Shown: positions 11,901 through 21,194 of the stretch, piece after piece | Layout of the letters: every line of letters starts with the position of its first letter | Numbering within the stretch: the stretch's first letter is position 1 | Assembly: GCA_036674765.1 (NCBI GenBank) | Contig: JARVKI010000029.1 | Coordinates: 310,001-374,000, forward strand | Source: Seiridium cupressi | Lineage: Eukaryota > Ascomycota > Sordariomycetes > Amphisphaeriales > Sporocadaceae | Reading direction: 5' to 3' | DNA length: 64,000 bases | Position numbers and translations under genes: made by a program | The notes under the pieces: model-generated | The model's database searches: none | The model's input: the letters and a program-made list of their open reading frames with translations, nothing else | What the model was told of the DNA's origin: nothing

Positions 11901-12809
11901 TGCATTCATCAATCGTTCTAGTCATAGCTGACCCCAACTTGCCAAGAAAGTGTCCCGCTATAAGCGAGCTGTGCTGTTCATCGACGCATGTATTCAACGC
12001 CCAAGCCCAGAACTTGGAGGTTGCTGGCTTCAGCCGAACGCACAACCTACTCCGACAAGCTCACTGTAGATAGAAAGATAGATAGATAGATAGATAGAGA
12101 AAGAAAGAACGAGAGAGGGAGAGAGAGTGTGTGTGTGTGATGTCGAGAGTTTGATACTTCGATCCAATCTTGTGGCAACCTCAGTGCTTTTTAAGAAGAC
12201 ACTCGTAAACTAAGCTGGGACCCGGATCACTTACATATTGTACCTGAGCACAAGCAATGAAGAGAGCCATTATAATGTAGTCTCTAACTCGAGGACCTTA
12301 CCGGCCAGGCCGTACTAGAATTGCCATGTCCAGGTCGAAGCCATGTACCCCTAACACCATCACCGCCTTGAGACCTGGACACTTTGGTGAGCTCTCTGGA
12401 GTGAGGATCTAGACGCTCTGAATCTCATGCCAAAAAGGAAGCCAATAGAAAGTATATAAGTGAATTAATCGAATGTAAGTCCTTTCATGACGGGGTTGGT
12501 TCCGCAGCCGCGCCGTACTCAACAGCCGTTCTTTGACTAATAATATTGTTGCACGACGCTGCAAATGTTCGATTTTCAAGCCCTGGCCATTTTTAATGAT
12601 GTACAAGTGCTGCCTTTGGAAATACGTTGTTATTGCCCCTGGAACTCGCCACGGGGGGCATCGTCCATGTCCTAGTCCAAACCACCAAAAGCCAATGTGC
12701 TGCCGTCAGATAGAGAGGCTTTCCCCAACGCCGCCAAATGCAAAACTTAGTAATCCATAGTGTACGAAGGTGCCCTATTCACAGCGAAACGGTCAAGTGA
12801 CGAGGAGAC
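8982..12809. other. Gene-poor stretch of 3.8 kb
   Basis: No open frame here has a recognisable domain, a signal peptide or splice-linked extensions; the longest (227 codons, minus strand near 10.7-11.4 kb) has a random-looking composition. Apart from a microsatellite at 12067-12139 nothing could be assigned. It separates the secreted protein from the housekeeping genes to its right. Confidence 0.5.
12067..12139. repeat. Compound microsatellite (GATA, GAAA, GA, GT)
   Basis: Adjacent tracts of GATA, then GAAA/GAGA, then GA, then GT form a 73-bp purine-rich compound simple repeat. Likely a polymorphic slippage site. Confidence 0.9.
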
Positions 12810-13684
12810 CTATGCCTTCTTGTTTGAGCTGCCGACGAATTTCTCTTTCATAGACACCCGCTTGCCTCCCATCGATTTGACCTTGTCGATCAGTGTTCCT
12901 CGGCTGTCTAGCTCCGCGATGTCGTCGCTACCGCCAATGCTCTTGCCGTTGATCATGATGTTGGGCACAGTCCTCCGCCCCGTCATTTCTCCCAACTTAT
13001 CCTGTAGTCGCTTGCCTATGGGGTGCTCGTCCAATTCGACGACGAAGGGCGGGGGTTCGATCGAGTATTTCTCAAGAAGCAATTTCTTGGCCTTCTTGGA
13101 GTACGGGCAATACGATTTCGAGAAGATGATTGCTAGAGAAGCGTCAGTGGCCGCGCGGGACGGGAAAGTGGCTGGTAGGGCGATAGGGACATACTAGGGG
13201 ATCTCTTAAGTATCTCGTTCAGGGTGACCTCGATCTCGTGCTCTTCGTCTGTCTCGTCCTCGGGAGCAGCGACATCCTTCTTCCCTTGGCCGCCTGCCGA
13301 GCTGCCAACTCCTACGACCTGGCCCGGAGAATCAGGTTTCAGCGGCGCCTTCGCGTTGGCCAGGTCCTTGGCCTTTTGTTCGGCGGCGCGCAGGCGATCT
13401 GACATCTCTTCGGCGAGTTTCTCGTCATCCTTATCGACGGAGCCATCGCCGTCTTTGTCCTTGGCCCCTGCGCTCACTTTCCCACCTTTGCCACTCATGA
13501 CGACCTGTGAGCCGCCAGACCCCCTCTTGCCGTCCATGGCATTCATCGTCTTGTGGTAAAAGTCCTGGATCGACCGCGTGTCTCGTTCGCTCGTCTGTTG
13601 CCATTGTGAGGTGAAAAACAGAATGGTGATGACGACCGCCAGGGCCACCAGAAATAAGGCGCGTAGCCTGCGTGCCGAAGGCAT
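12810..13684 (-). CDS. Membrane-anchored monothiol glutaredoxin (Grx6/Grx7-like)
   Basis: Two exons, 13684-13195 and 13132-12810, give 270 residues; the 62-bp intron (GTATGT...CTAG) falls just before the active site. A single hydrophobic segment after a basic start (residues 9-24) predicts a type II membrane anchor, as in yeast Grx6/Grx7 of the early secretory pathway. Next is a charged linker of about 125 residues, then a glutaredoxin fold with active site CPYS (Cys172), TVP, and GGSDDIAEL for glutathione binding. The lone active-site Cys makes it monothiol. The linker holds a 12-residue EF-hand-like loop (DKDGDGSVDKDD, residues 76-87). Expected role: glutathione-dependent thiol reduction, or Fe-S/redox sensing in the ER/Golgi lumen. 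An in-frame ATG 22 codons upstream (13750) is an alternative start but would put polar residues before the anchor. Confidence 0.92.
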
Positions 13685-14891
13685 CTTGTGTGGTTGTGGT
13701 GCTGCGAGTGATCGCCGTGCGTTGATTGTCGGGTGTGGTGTAGGGTACAATGGATGTGGAATTCTCGAGTAGTGCAGCTCGGTCCCCCTGGAGCAGTCGC
13801 GCTTGCTTCAGTCAAGGTTCAGCCAGGTCTCAGAATGGCGACGGCCGTATGCGACAAGTTCCTTGGGATTGGGTCGTGTTCTGCTAGTCGGTAATTTGTG
13901 CGCTCATCTGATTGGCGATGCAAACAAACATGTCCTGTCCCGCGTTCGTTCAAGCTTGCTCTTTTTGCCGGGACGGGCTGGCGACGCTCGATGGCAGATC
14001 TGTCTTTTTAGGCGCAGTTATACTCCCGGTAGGATGTTGTCGGGTCTTGTCTTCTTGAAGCGAATCAGCGTGCTTGCGTGGCAAAAGGTGCATGTAGAGG
14101 AAGCACGACGTTGTTCGGGCTGGAGGAGGCGTCTCTTGATCATACGGCTACAAGCGCAGGGCATTTACGTACAAATTGGAAGGCGCTACACTAGGCAGGT
14201 TACAGGATATATCAACGAGGGAAAAGAAAGGAGCGAGCGAGGAGCGACCAAGAAGCGAAATAGCAGCGGGGCGGTCTTGTTCGTCCTTGATGGCCTCGAG
14301 GTCGCAAATAGACTTTGCACAACCACGAGAATAAGAAAGTCTGTGATGCGCTGTGGTTACCGAGTACGAGGATAGGGAGAGTCTGTCTCTTTGGCGGAAG
14401 CCGGAAGATGCATGCGTGTGCTCTTGAGAATGCTGGCGTCGGCCCACCGAAAACTCAATGGGGCCAATCCGCGCGCCAAGTGCCCTGGAGCGTGTGGGGA
14501 AGCTCTGGTGAGGCTTGTCAGGGCTGTCTGCATCTGGACTAGCTGCGGATCTTATTGCTGCACGGCGGCTAGACTGGGTCCAAAAGCCGGACGCCCTCAA
14601 GAAACGTCCATGTCCGGCCATATCGAATTCAACGTTGTGGCTAGAAACCCTGAGAAGAATGCAGTGCTGATCTTGCTCTGCCATGGAGTCCCGAAAGCAG
14701 GAATACATGCGGACTCGTACGTCCAGGTATGCATCGCTTCTTCTCGGGCGTCACAGCAGCACATGAACTAGACTACTGCACGCGTCAATCTCTGTCAGTC
14801 CGGAGTGGCACCTTCATCGTCGTACGGAAGGTTCAATATCGTCATTCTCGGCCATGACTGTCAAACTCCCCAATGTTTGCCATTGTGTTAC
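13685..14891. other. Intergenic region, no gene seen
   Basis: About 1.2 kb between the glutaredoxin start and the 3' end of the TFIIIC subunit gene. Open frames up to 190 codons occur on both strands but lack domains and coding-like composition. It presumably holds the glutaredoxin promoter and the terminator of the neighbour. Confidence 0.5.
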
Positions 14892-17360
14892 TCAGATCTC
14901 GTCCTCCATGCTGACATCTGACGCCTCGTCAACGGATTCGCCGTCCTCGAAAACATCGCCATCCATCTGCTCATCAAACTCATCTTCCGTATCTTCCTCT
15001 GCGTCCTCACTGATTTCTGCATCCTTATCTTTTTTCCGCGAAACCTGCTCCTCGCCTAAATCCATAATCCTCACAAGGCCTGACGCCATGGCGGCTGCCG
15101 CCCACCAGCTAAATTCGACGTTTGGATTCCACGCAACCGCCGAGATGCGAGTGAGAGGATCACAGTTCACCATATCGCCGGTACCTCTGCCTTCAAAATC
15201 CGGGTCGAGATCGCTGTCGGGCTCAACATTCTCTGACTGATCAACGGCACCTTCCTGCTTAGCCTTGCCCTTGGCCTTCTTACCCTTCTTCTGCGACTGC
15301 TTTCTTTTCTGCGCGTCGTGTCGCTGTCTCATTTGAACCCCACTTTTGTCGTGCCGTGGGTGTGCATTCTCGAGGGGCTTGAAGTCATGCAGGATCCTGC
15401 AGATGCCACGAGGCAACTCCTGATCGCCTTCCTCATCATGCCTGACCGGTGCTGGCAAGGCCTGATAGTCGTGGTGGAAGACCTTGAGTTTCCTGTGTTT
15501 CTTCTTGAAGAAGAAGACTCTGCGAAAGGGGTTTGAGAGCCACAGACTGCCATCTGTCGATCCGACAAGAAGGTATGGATGACAGCTTCCCATCGCCATG
15601 CAAGTTGGTTGGCCCGAAACCGCTACCACGAACCGTGACTGTGGCCATGCGCGCATCGGCATGAAAGAGAGTGAAATATTGGATGGCGAAGATGATGACC
15701 ATAATGAAATAAATCCTCGCATGTGCTCAGACCAAACGAGTAGATTGGGCTGAAATGAGATGAGCAAGTTCGGCACGTAGACGAGCTCGGCGTTCGGCCT
15801 GTTCAAATCTGTTATAGTAACCACCCCGCCGGTAGGTACCGTTACAACGGTGAAGGAATGTGATGGGTAGCCAGACTTGATATCGAGGATCGGGCTAGAG
15901 TGAACCGGGTGTCGTTGAAGCATCGCGCATGGGTACAAAGACCATAGTGCCACTGAGCCATCCGAATGGCCGACAGCTATGCGGTTCATGTTTACCCACG
16001 TAAAGGCAGTGATCTCAGTCTTATACTCACTCGAAAGCCCAAATGTGGCGAGGGGCTCCCGGATCTCCTCTGTGCCATTGTTAGTGCTATCAGTTGTGAA
16101 GAGAGTATCGACATGGAGACGCTTACCGAATGCTTCCCGCTTCCTCTCATTCCAAGATTGCTTGACCTCCAAGACCCGCACTTTCCCATCAACGGTCAGA
16201 AATGCCAAAAGGCCAATAACATTGCCCATTGTAAGTGGTACTGGACACCATTGCATACGGACGGCTCGACCCCACCCGTCGAAGCATAACGCTGCCACAC
16301 GATGTGGTTCTGATTTGGCAAAGGTTGCAGGACCTTTCCTGTCTTTCAGAGCGGGAACACTCCATATTTGTACGCTTCCTTGCTTCAAGCTCGCTTCCGG
16401 CGGCGCTTCCTCGGGTGTCTGGTAGAAAGCTTGATCCGAATATGGTATGACTGTCATGGCTAGCAGCTGGTCAACGACGGCATTCCTCGGGGCCCAGTCC
16501 ATAGACAATGTGATGCCGCCAACATCCAGCGTCCAGCCTCCCGTTACCTGTGAGGTTGTGTCCTCTTTTGGAATGGGTCCACCATGGTGTGAAAGCGGGA
16601 TGACTTGGCCCTGGTTTATCTCGTGTCTCTCCTGGTTATTATGCGGCCCCATGAAAATAGACAGCTCGGTTTCAGCTCTGGGTAGAAACCATCTTTCCGC
16701 ATTGGTTTGCGGGAGGAACTGTGATTGTGACGATGTTTTCCGTGTCGATAGATAATTGAAATACCAGTCGGCGAGTTTCTTCTCTTGATCTAGCCAAAAT
16801 CCTGGTGCCACCCAGGGGGTCTTGCCTAGTTTCAACTCGCTTTCGCGGACGAGCTTTGGTGGGAAAAGGTCATATGGCGTCCAGACCAGAACGAATGAGT
16901 TGACGATCTTTCGAAAGCCGTCTCGATCACCATACCAGTATGTGCATAGCTGGCTAAGGTGCACGTGCCTGGAGATGGGGCCTGCGTAGCTTCGCGTCCA
17001 TTTCATAGAAGGGTCGCCAGGATACTGTTGGACATGCCCTGGAGCTCGTTCGACCATGCCCTCCTCGCCATCTCGGACCCTACCGCCGCCACTGGAAGGT
17101 CGCTGCCTCCTTGGCGGCAAGATTTGTTTCAACGAGGAAGCCTCGCTCTCTGGGTCTGACGCGGCACTCAGCTCGGCGTTCTCAAATTTATCGTCATCGT
17201 CAGCCTCTTGCTCCGCAGGGTCATTTACAAAACCCTCATCGGAGTCGTCATCCTGTCTTTTGGCGACCCTTTGCAGATCTTCCTCATCCGAAGAGCCTAG
17301 CTCGGCCAGGTAGGCCTGCTGATGAAAGCGTTTCCCTCTGTTCGACTTTCGCGTTCGCAT
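14892..17360 (-). CDS. TFIIIC subunit Tfc6-like WD40 protein
   Basis: Exons 17360-16127 and 16069-14892 give about 803 residues. The 57-bp intron has a GTAAGC donor, an ACTAAC branch and a CACAG acceptor; it is a multiple of three without a stop, so unspliced RNA would still read through. The N-terminus is basic then acidic (residues 1-90). WD-type repeats follow in the middle, with visible blades ending in QIWSVPAL, VRVLEVKQ, VALWSLYP, SLWLSNPF and VRIMDLGE. A Lys-rich insert lies near the C-terminus, and the last 60 residues are strongly acidic. Order and sequence match fungal Tfc6 (tau60), which pairs with the tau138 module to bind the B box of tRNA genes for RNA polymerase III. The family call is from recognition of fungal Tfc6-type sequences, not a search; a generic WD40 protein is the alternative. 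Confidence 0.83.
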   Translation of the reverse strand: MRTRKSNRGKRFHQQAYLAELGSSDEEDLQRVAKRQDDDSDEGFVNDPAEQEADDDDKFENAELSAASDPESEASSLKQILPPRRQRPSSGGGRVRDGEEGMVERAPGHVQQYPGDPSMKWTRSYAGPISRHVHLSQLCTYWYGDRDGFRKIVNSFVLVWTPYDLFPPKLVRESELKLGKTPWVAPGFWLDQEKKLADWYFNYLSTRKTSSQSQFLPQTNAERWFLPRAETELSIFMGPHNNQERHEINQGQVIPLSHHGGPIPKEDTTSQVTGGWTLDVGGITLSMDWAPRNAVVDQLLAMTVIPYSDQAFYQTPEEAPPEASLKQGSVQIWSVPALKDRKGPATFAKSEPHRVAALCFDGWGRAVRMQWCPVPLTMGNVIGLLAFLTVDGKVRVLEVKQSWNERKREAFGKRLHVDTLFTTDSTNNGTEEIREPLATFGLSSEYKTEITAFTWVNMNRIAVGHSDGSVALWSLYPCAMLQRHPVHSSPILDIKSGYPSHSFTVVTVPTGGVVTITDLNRPNAELVYVPNLLISFQPNLLVWSEHMRGFISLWSSSSPSNISLSFMPMRAWPQSRFVVAVSGQPTCMAMGSCHPYLLVGSTDGSLWLSNPFRRVFFFKKKHRKLKVFHHDYQALPAPVRHDEEGDQELPRGICRILHDFKPLENAHPRHDKSGVQMRQRHDAQKRKQSQKKGKKAKGKAKQEGAVDQSENVEPDSDLDPDFEGRGTGDMVNCDPLTRISAVAWNPNVEFSWWAAAAMASGLVRIMDLGEEQVSRKKDKDAEISEDAEEDTEDEFDEQMDGDVFEDGESVDEASDVSMEDEI

Positions 17361-18201
17361 TTTGTGTGCAGTGACAAAGGTTCTGTCGCCGCGCTGTGGG
17401 ACTGTTCCTGCTATACTTCCCCCCAGGTCAGAATGTTTTCACCGTCCGCTTAACTGTGCGACTTCTTGGGCAGCCTCGTGAATAACCAGCATCATGGGTG
17501 CCGAGAATTGGTCGTTTGCGCTTGTCCGAGGTGATAAGTTGCAACCAGTCCCAAGATGAAGTACTATTCGTACCGACATTTAACGTGAGTGCAGTTAAAG
17601 CTGTTTGTTGAAGTTTAAAGAAGTTGAAGAAATCCTCTATGCTGAGCTTATCTCACTTCGCTTGAAGTTTCGAGATAAATGTGGGGCTCTAGCTTTGGCT
17701 TTGTTTGAAACACCTCTCACTGATATTTACACTCGGCCCTACAAGATACCAATCCGGAGCAAAGAAAAAAAATTCAGAGGAGAAAAAACTTGAAAAGGAA
17801 GGAGTCGTAGAATCATAGAGACTCTAAAATGACTTTGTTTTTTTGTTCGATGAACCGTTGTATATACCTCTGCAGTCGTAAAATTCATAAGGGGATGGAG
17901 GAACTAGATGACACTGAAATAAAGAATAAGAAAGTGTTTCCTAATTCAAGGATTCCCTGAATCTTCCGCCATACCGAAGGACCCCTTCGGTCACATTCTC
18001 TTCACCCATGATGGTACTCGTGCAAGGCCATGGGACTGTCTCTGAACACTTACGCATATGCCATTATATCATACTCTCTAAAGTCCATTCTGCACCTGAT
18101 GTCTAGTATTCATTCTGCACCTACTCTCTAACATTCAATCTGTACCAAATATGTGGTGTTCGTTCGTGCCTACTCTCTCGTGTCAGTCTGAACCCCGTTC
18201 T
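17361..18201. other. Intergenic region ending in degenerate repeats
   Basis: A/T-rich spacer of about 840 bp with no gene. It contains the 5' flank of the TFIIIC gene, a poly-A/poly-T-rich middle and the degenerate repeat noted at 18071-18212. Confidence 0.5.
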
Positions 18202-18212
18202 CTAACGTCCTA
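18071..18212. repeat. Degenerate short tandem repeat
   Basis: Roughly four to five imperfect units built on CTACTCTCTAA and CATTCTGCAC (for example near 18071, 18121 and 18171) run up to the 3' end of the broken SET gene. Units of about 30-50 bp have drifted by substitutions, many C/T. Confidence 0.6.
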
Positions 18213-19137
18213 GCATATCCTTCAGTTGGACACGCACAGGATCGTCTGGTGGAACGCAGAGAAGCATCGCTTCATAGGAGGCTCTCAAAGCCTCTATAAC
18301 CTTGTCTTTATTGCCTGCAATGTTATAGAGTGGCACCCCTACGCTGTATTCGTTGAGGAGTGCGACGCTCGGTCCAAGATGTTTGAGTGCAGCTAGCCGC
18401 AACTGATGTCGCTTTATTTTCTGATTCAAGGTCGACGCCTTGTCGTCGAACATCTTCTCATCGTTGTCTCGTATTTGTTGAAACATCTTCTCATAGGTAT
18501 CCCGCTTTGCCTCGTCGATATTAGTATTGCTCTTATCACAGACCGGACAAAGACAATTGAAGCCCCAGATCTCATTCATCTTAGCAGCCCGATTGGCCGT
18601 CCATGGAGACAAGTATTCGATCGTTATTTCCGAGCCTTTTGCGATCATTTATTTCGCTCGAATTACCGTCTCCTGGGATCCGTCGGCTGCAGGCTGTACA
18701 TCGTTGTTGGCATTGCATGCGCACGAATGGTTGATCCGACTGAAGTCGAGGTAGAGACCACATAAGTCTTGCCCTCCGTTGACATCCAGGTTGAAGAAGT
18801 TCGTCTTCATAAGAAAAGATAGTTTGATGTACTCTTCCTTCGGGTACCGGTTGTTTCGCATTTTCATCCCAGCTTCCACCATACCACTGATCAGAGCGAT
18901 ATGTTGTTCGGGAGAGTATGCGTAGAGGTTCATTACCTCGGCTTTCTTTTCGGAAGCCAACGCATCTATGCCCTCCATCAACTGTAGACATGCCGAAAAC
19001 CACACATGCCAATCTAAGTTTAGGCATGTTAGAATGGGTTTCTCTCGAAGAATAACAGTCCCAGCTCGGATATCTTGGATGGCAAAGACACCGGTTCCCT
19101 TGCTGGAAGTCTTCCGAATCTCAAAAAGTTTGCACAT
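18202..19137 (-). pseudogene. SET-domain protein gene with an in-frame stop
   Basis: The minus-strand frame from 19137 reads 162 codons, meets TAA at 18651-18649, and continues in the same frame for 148 codons to a normal stop at 18202. Both halves belong to one SET-domain protein of about 310 residues. The first has the GTGVFAIQDIRAGTVILREKP entry block of the domain and the catalytic-core motif FSRINHSCACNANN. The second starts with IAKGSEITIEYL and a post-SET-like CLCPVC zinc-binding segment. The stop falls between the RAK and IAKG parts of one conserved block, where no splice sites are available, so it is a nonsense mutation rather than an intron. Small fungal SET proteins of this kind are putative lysine methyltransferases. 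The N-terminal half alone would lack the cofactor-binding C-terminal motif. Readthrough or an assembly error are alternatives. Confidence 0.78.
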
Positions 19138-19666
19138 TTTGGTAACGTGGACGAGGTGGGTTGGTGAGGATTATGTGTGGTTGGTTTTTGAATGATGTTA
19201 TGAGTAGAATTCATCCCCCTAGATTGACGAAGAGCAGTGTATATATACTTGAGAGATCATGCAGCCATCTATATTTGAAAAAGCGCATACAAGGATTATG
19301 TTCCAAACGTCAACAACGACCACCTGCAATACAATAGGGAACAATAATCTTGTCACATGGTATATGGTAGGAATAGGGATAAAGAACAGTTATAACACAA
19401 AGTACTACAATTGTTCTTTGGCCTTTTTTATTAAGTATAGAACCAGTCCTTTACCTATCTGGAATTCTTGACAATATACGCTTTCTATTTTTCTCTATTA
19501 ACATATCCTCTTGTTGTTTGCTTGGTCAAATGCTATCTGAGGTCAAGAACTAGGATTCGCACTAAGGTGTAATGCCCATCATCACTATCACAAGAACCTT
19601 CTTGGCACACTGTAATATCCTAATATATACTGTTTCAGAAGTATTCAAATTTTTATGTGAGATCTA
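19138..19666. other. A/T-rich spacer
   Basis: About 530 A/T-rich bases between two broken genes, with no coding signal. It contains the former promoter of the SET gene. Confidence 0.5.
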
Positions 19667-20600
19667 TCATACATTCTCCCAGAAATTTTGCCGAGCCTTG
19701 ACACATACATCATCCCGGACATCCTTCAGAAACTCATCGAATGACCAACTTTCTCCAGTAGCCAACGTCAGCACTCCGTCCCTGACTCCTTGCCAACCCT
19801 CAATGGGCAAGTTTATGTACCCATGACCCTTCCCGCAGAAACTAGGTCCACAAGACTGCTGCTCGCCCCGATTGACTGCCTGACGCAGTTCGCAACAGGG
19901 TTCGCAAAGAAAGCCGTAGGTGCAAGTTGTAAGTTGTGCACTGGTATGCCTTTCGCCCTTTCCAACAGTAGCAACTACTTTTCGATTCACAGTTGCCGTC
20001 AAAAAAGTAATCGCTGTCTTCGACTAATTCCCCTTCGTTTGAGCTATCCGAATCCACATCCTCTCTGCTGCTATCTTGCTCTTCAATACCATGTTATTCT
20101 TCATGCCGCCTTCCTCTTCATCCTCCTCCAAATGACCCAGCTTGGAGAACCGGCTCGAGGAGATTATGTAAGCAGCACGCCAAAGCTCCTCTCCATTTGG
20201 TATCACTCCACTCAATATCACCAGTGCATCGGCCAGTGTCTCCAGATTCGCTTGGTCGTCCCACCCAACCTTGTCAGCCAGGCCGTCGAAACAAGCGCTT
20301 ATCGCAATCTGCATCGTGTTCTGGAAGTCAACTGCCGGGCCCATCCTGCGTATCATGCGTGACACGACAATCTCATAGTCCTTCAGGAAACTCTCGGACT
20401 CGCTTATCACATCGAGGCTCAGCTGTCTGTCTCACGCTCTTCATGCTGACCAGCAGCTCTCGCTTCACCTTGGGGTCGTTGGGGGCGCGGAACACTTCTA
20501 TCGAGACATCAGATAGCAGATCAATGGCGACTCCCAGCGAATACTCTGGCAGATAGTCGGTGAAGGCGTACCAGTCGCCGTTGGAGGTGCTTGTGATCAT
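19667..20600 (-). pseudogene. Cys-rich fungal protein gene with three tandem-duplication frameshifts
   Basis: Four overlapping minus-strand frames form one former gene starting at ATG 20600. Order: an N-terminal helical part (YLPEYSLGVAIDLLSDVSIE), a second helical part (DYEIVVSRMIRRMGPAVDF), an acidic D/S/E stretch, and a zinc-finger-like Cys region (CYC and CEPCC clusters) followed by GWQGVRDG near the C-terminus. The frame changes coincide with a duplicated 4-mer (plus-strand 20424-20433), an extra CT pair in CTCTCT (20061-20066) and a perfect 7-bp duplication AAGTTGT-AAGTTGT (19924-19937). Subtracting 4+2+7 from 934 bp leaves 921, a multiple of three, i.e. about 306 codons. No introns of workable size fit these junctions. 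The Cys-rich tail resembles ZZ-like C-termini of some fungal proteins; function unknown. Confidence 0.72.
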
Positions 20601-21194
20601 TTACTCTCAACGATATGCTTTTCAATCTATCTGCCGGCCAAGCGTCGAGAACAACGCATTGCAATATCCTGGGGGCACAATAATTTTTGTATTACGAATG
20701 AGGACCGAATTGTGCCTTCTGGGGCATATGAATCAAGGTCCTGAAACTACCCAAGTGCTTGCACTTCGTGCGGATCGAAGAGAAAGCTTATATTTTTCAT
20801 TTTCGATATCTATCACTACTGGCAGTACTGTAGACTCCTTTTATGGTCCTCTGTACAATGTGTTGCTTTTTTTATAGGAACCTCCCTAATTAAAGATTGT
20901 AATATAACTAGCTTTCCTTCTCTAAAGACATATCTAGTTTATTAATTGATCCCCGTTAACATAGCTCTTATATGTAGCATAACACTTCTCCTCATGGCAA
21001 AAAACACAAGGAAATATAGCTACAACCAAAATCGAAAGGATTACCTATCTTACTTTACCCAATCTACGAATTAGCTTGGAAATTGGAAGAAGTGCCTCAC
21101 CAAAATCCAAAGCCACCTTCAAATCTAAATATTCTAAACGCTCCATTCTGTTTCTATAAGTTGCCTCAACTCTCAATGTAAGCCAGTATCTCTT
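20601..21194. other. A/T-rich spacer
   Basis: About 590 bp of low-GC sequence between the pseudogene start and the 3' end of the PAQR gene. No gene or structured RNA was recognised. Confidence 0.5.

Noticed and set aside
12760..13197. Open frame antisense to the glutaredoxin gene
   Set aside because: It is the shadow of the real minus-strand gene, whose active site and splice sites are clear.
16070..16126. Treating this 57-bp segment of the Tfc6-like gene as coding
   Set aside because: It has a GTAAGC donor, an ACTAAC branch and a CACAG acceptor in the right spacing, so it reads as an intron despite being open.
19667..20600. Explaining the frame changes by introns
   Set aside because: Available GT..AG pairs at the junctions give introns of only about 13-46 nt, below the 48 bp minimum seen elsewhere, and the tandem duplications explain all three shifts exactly.
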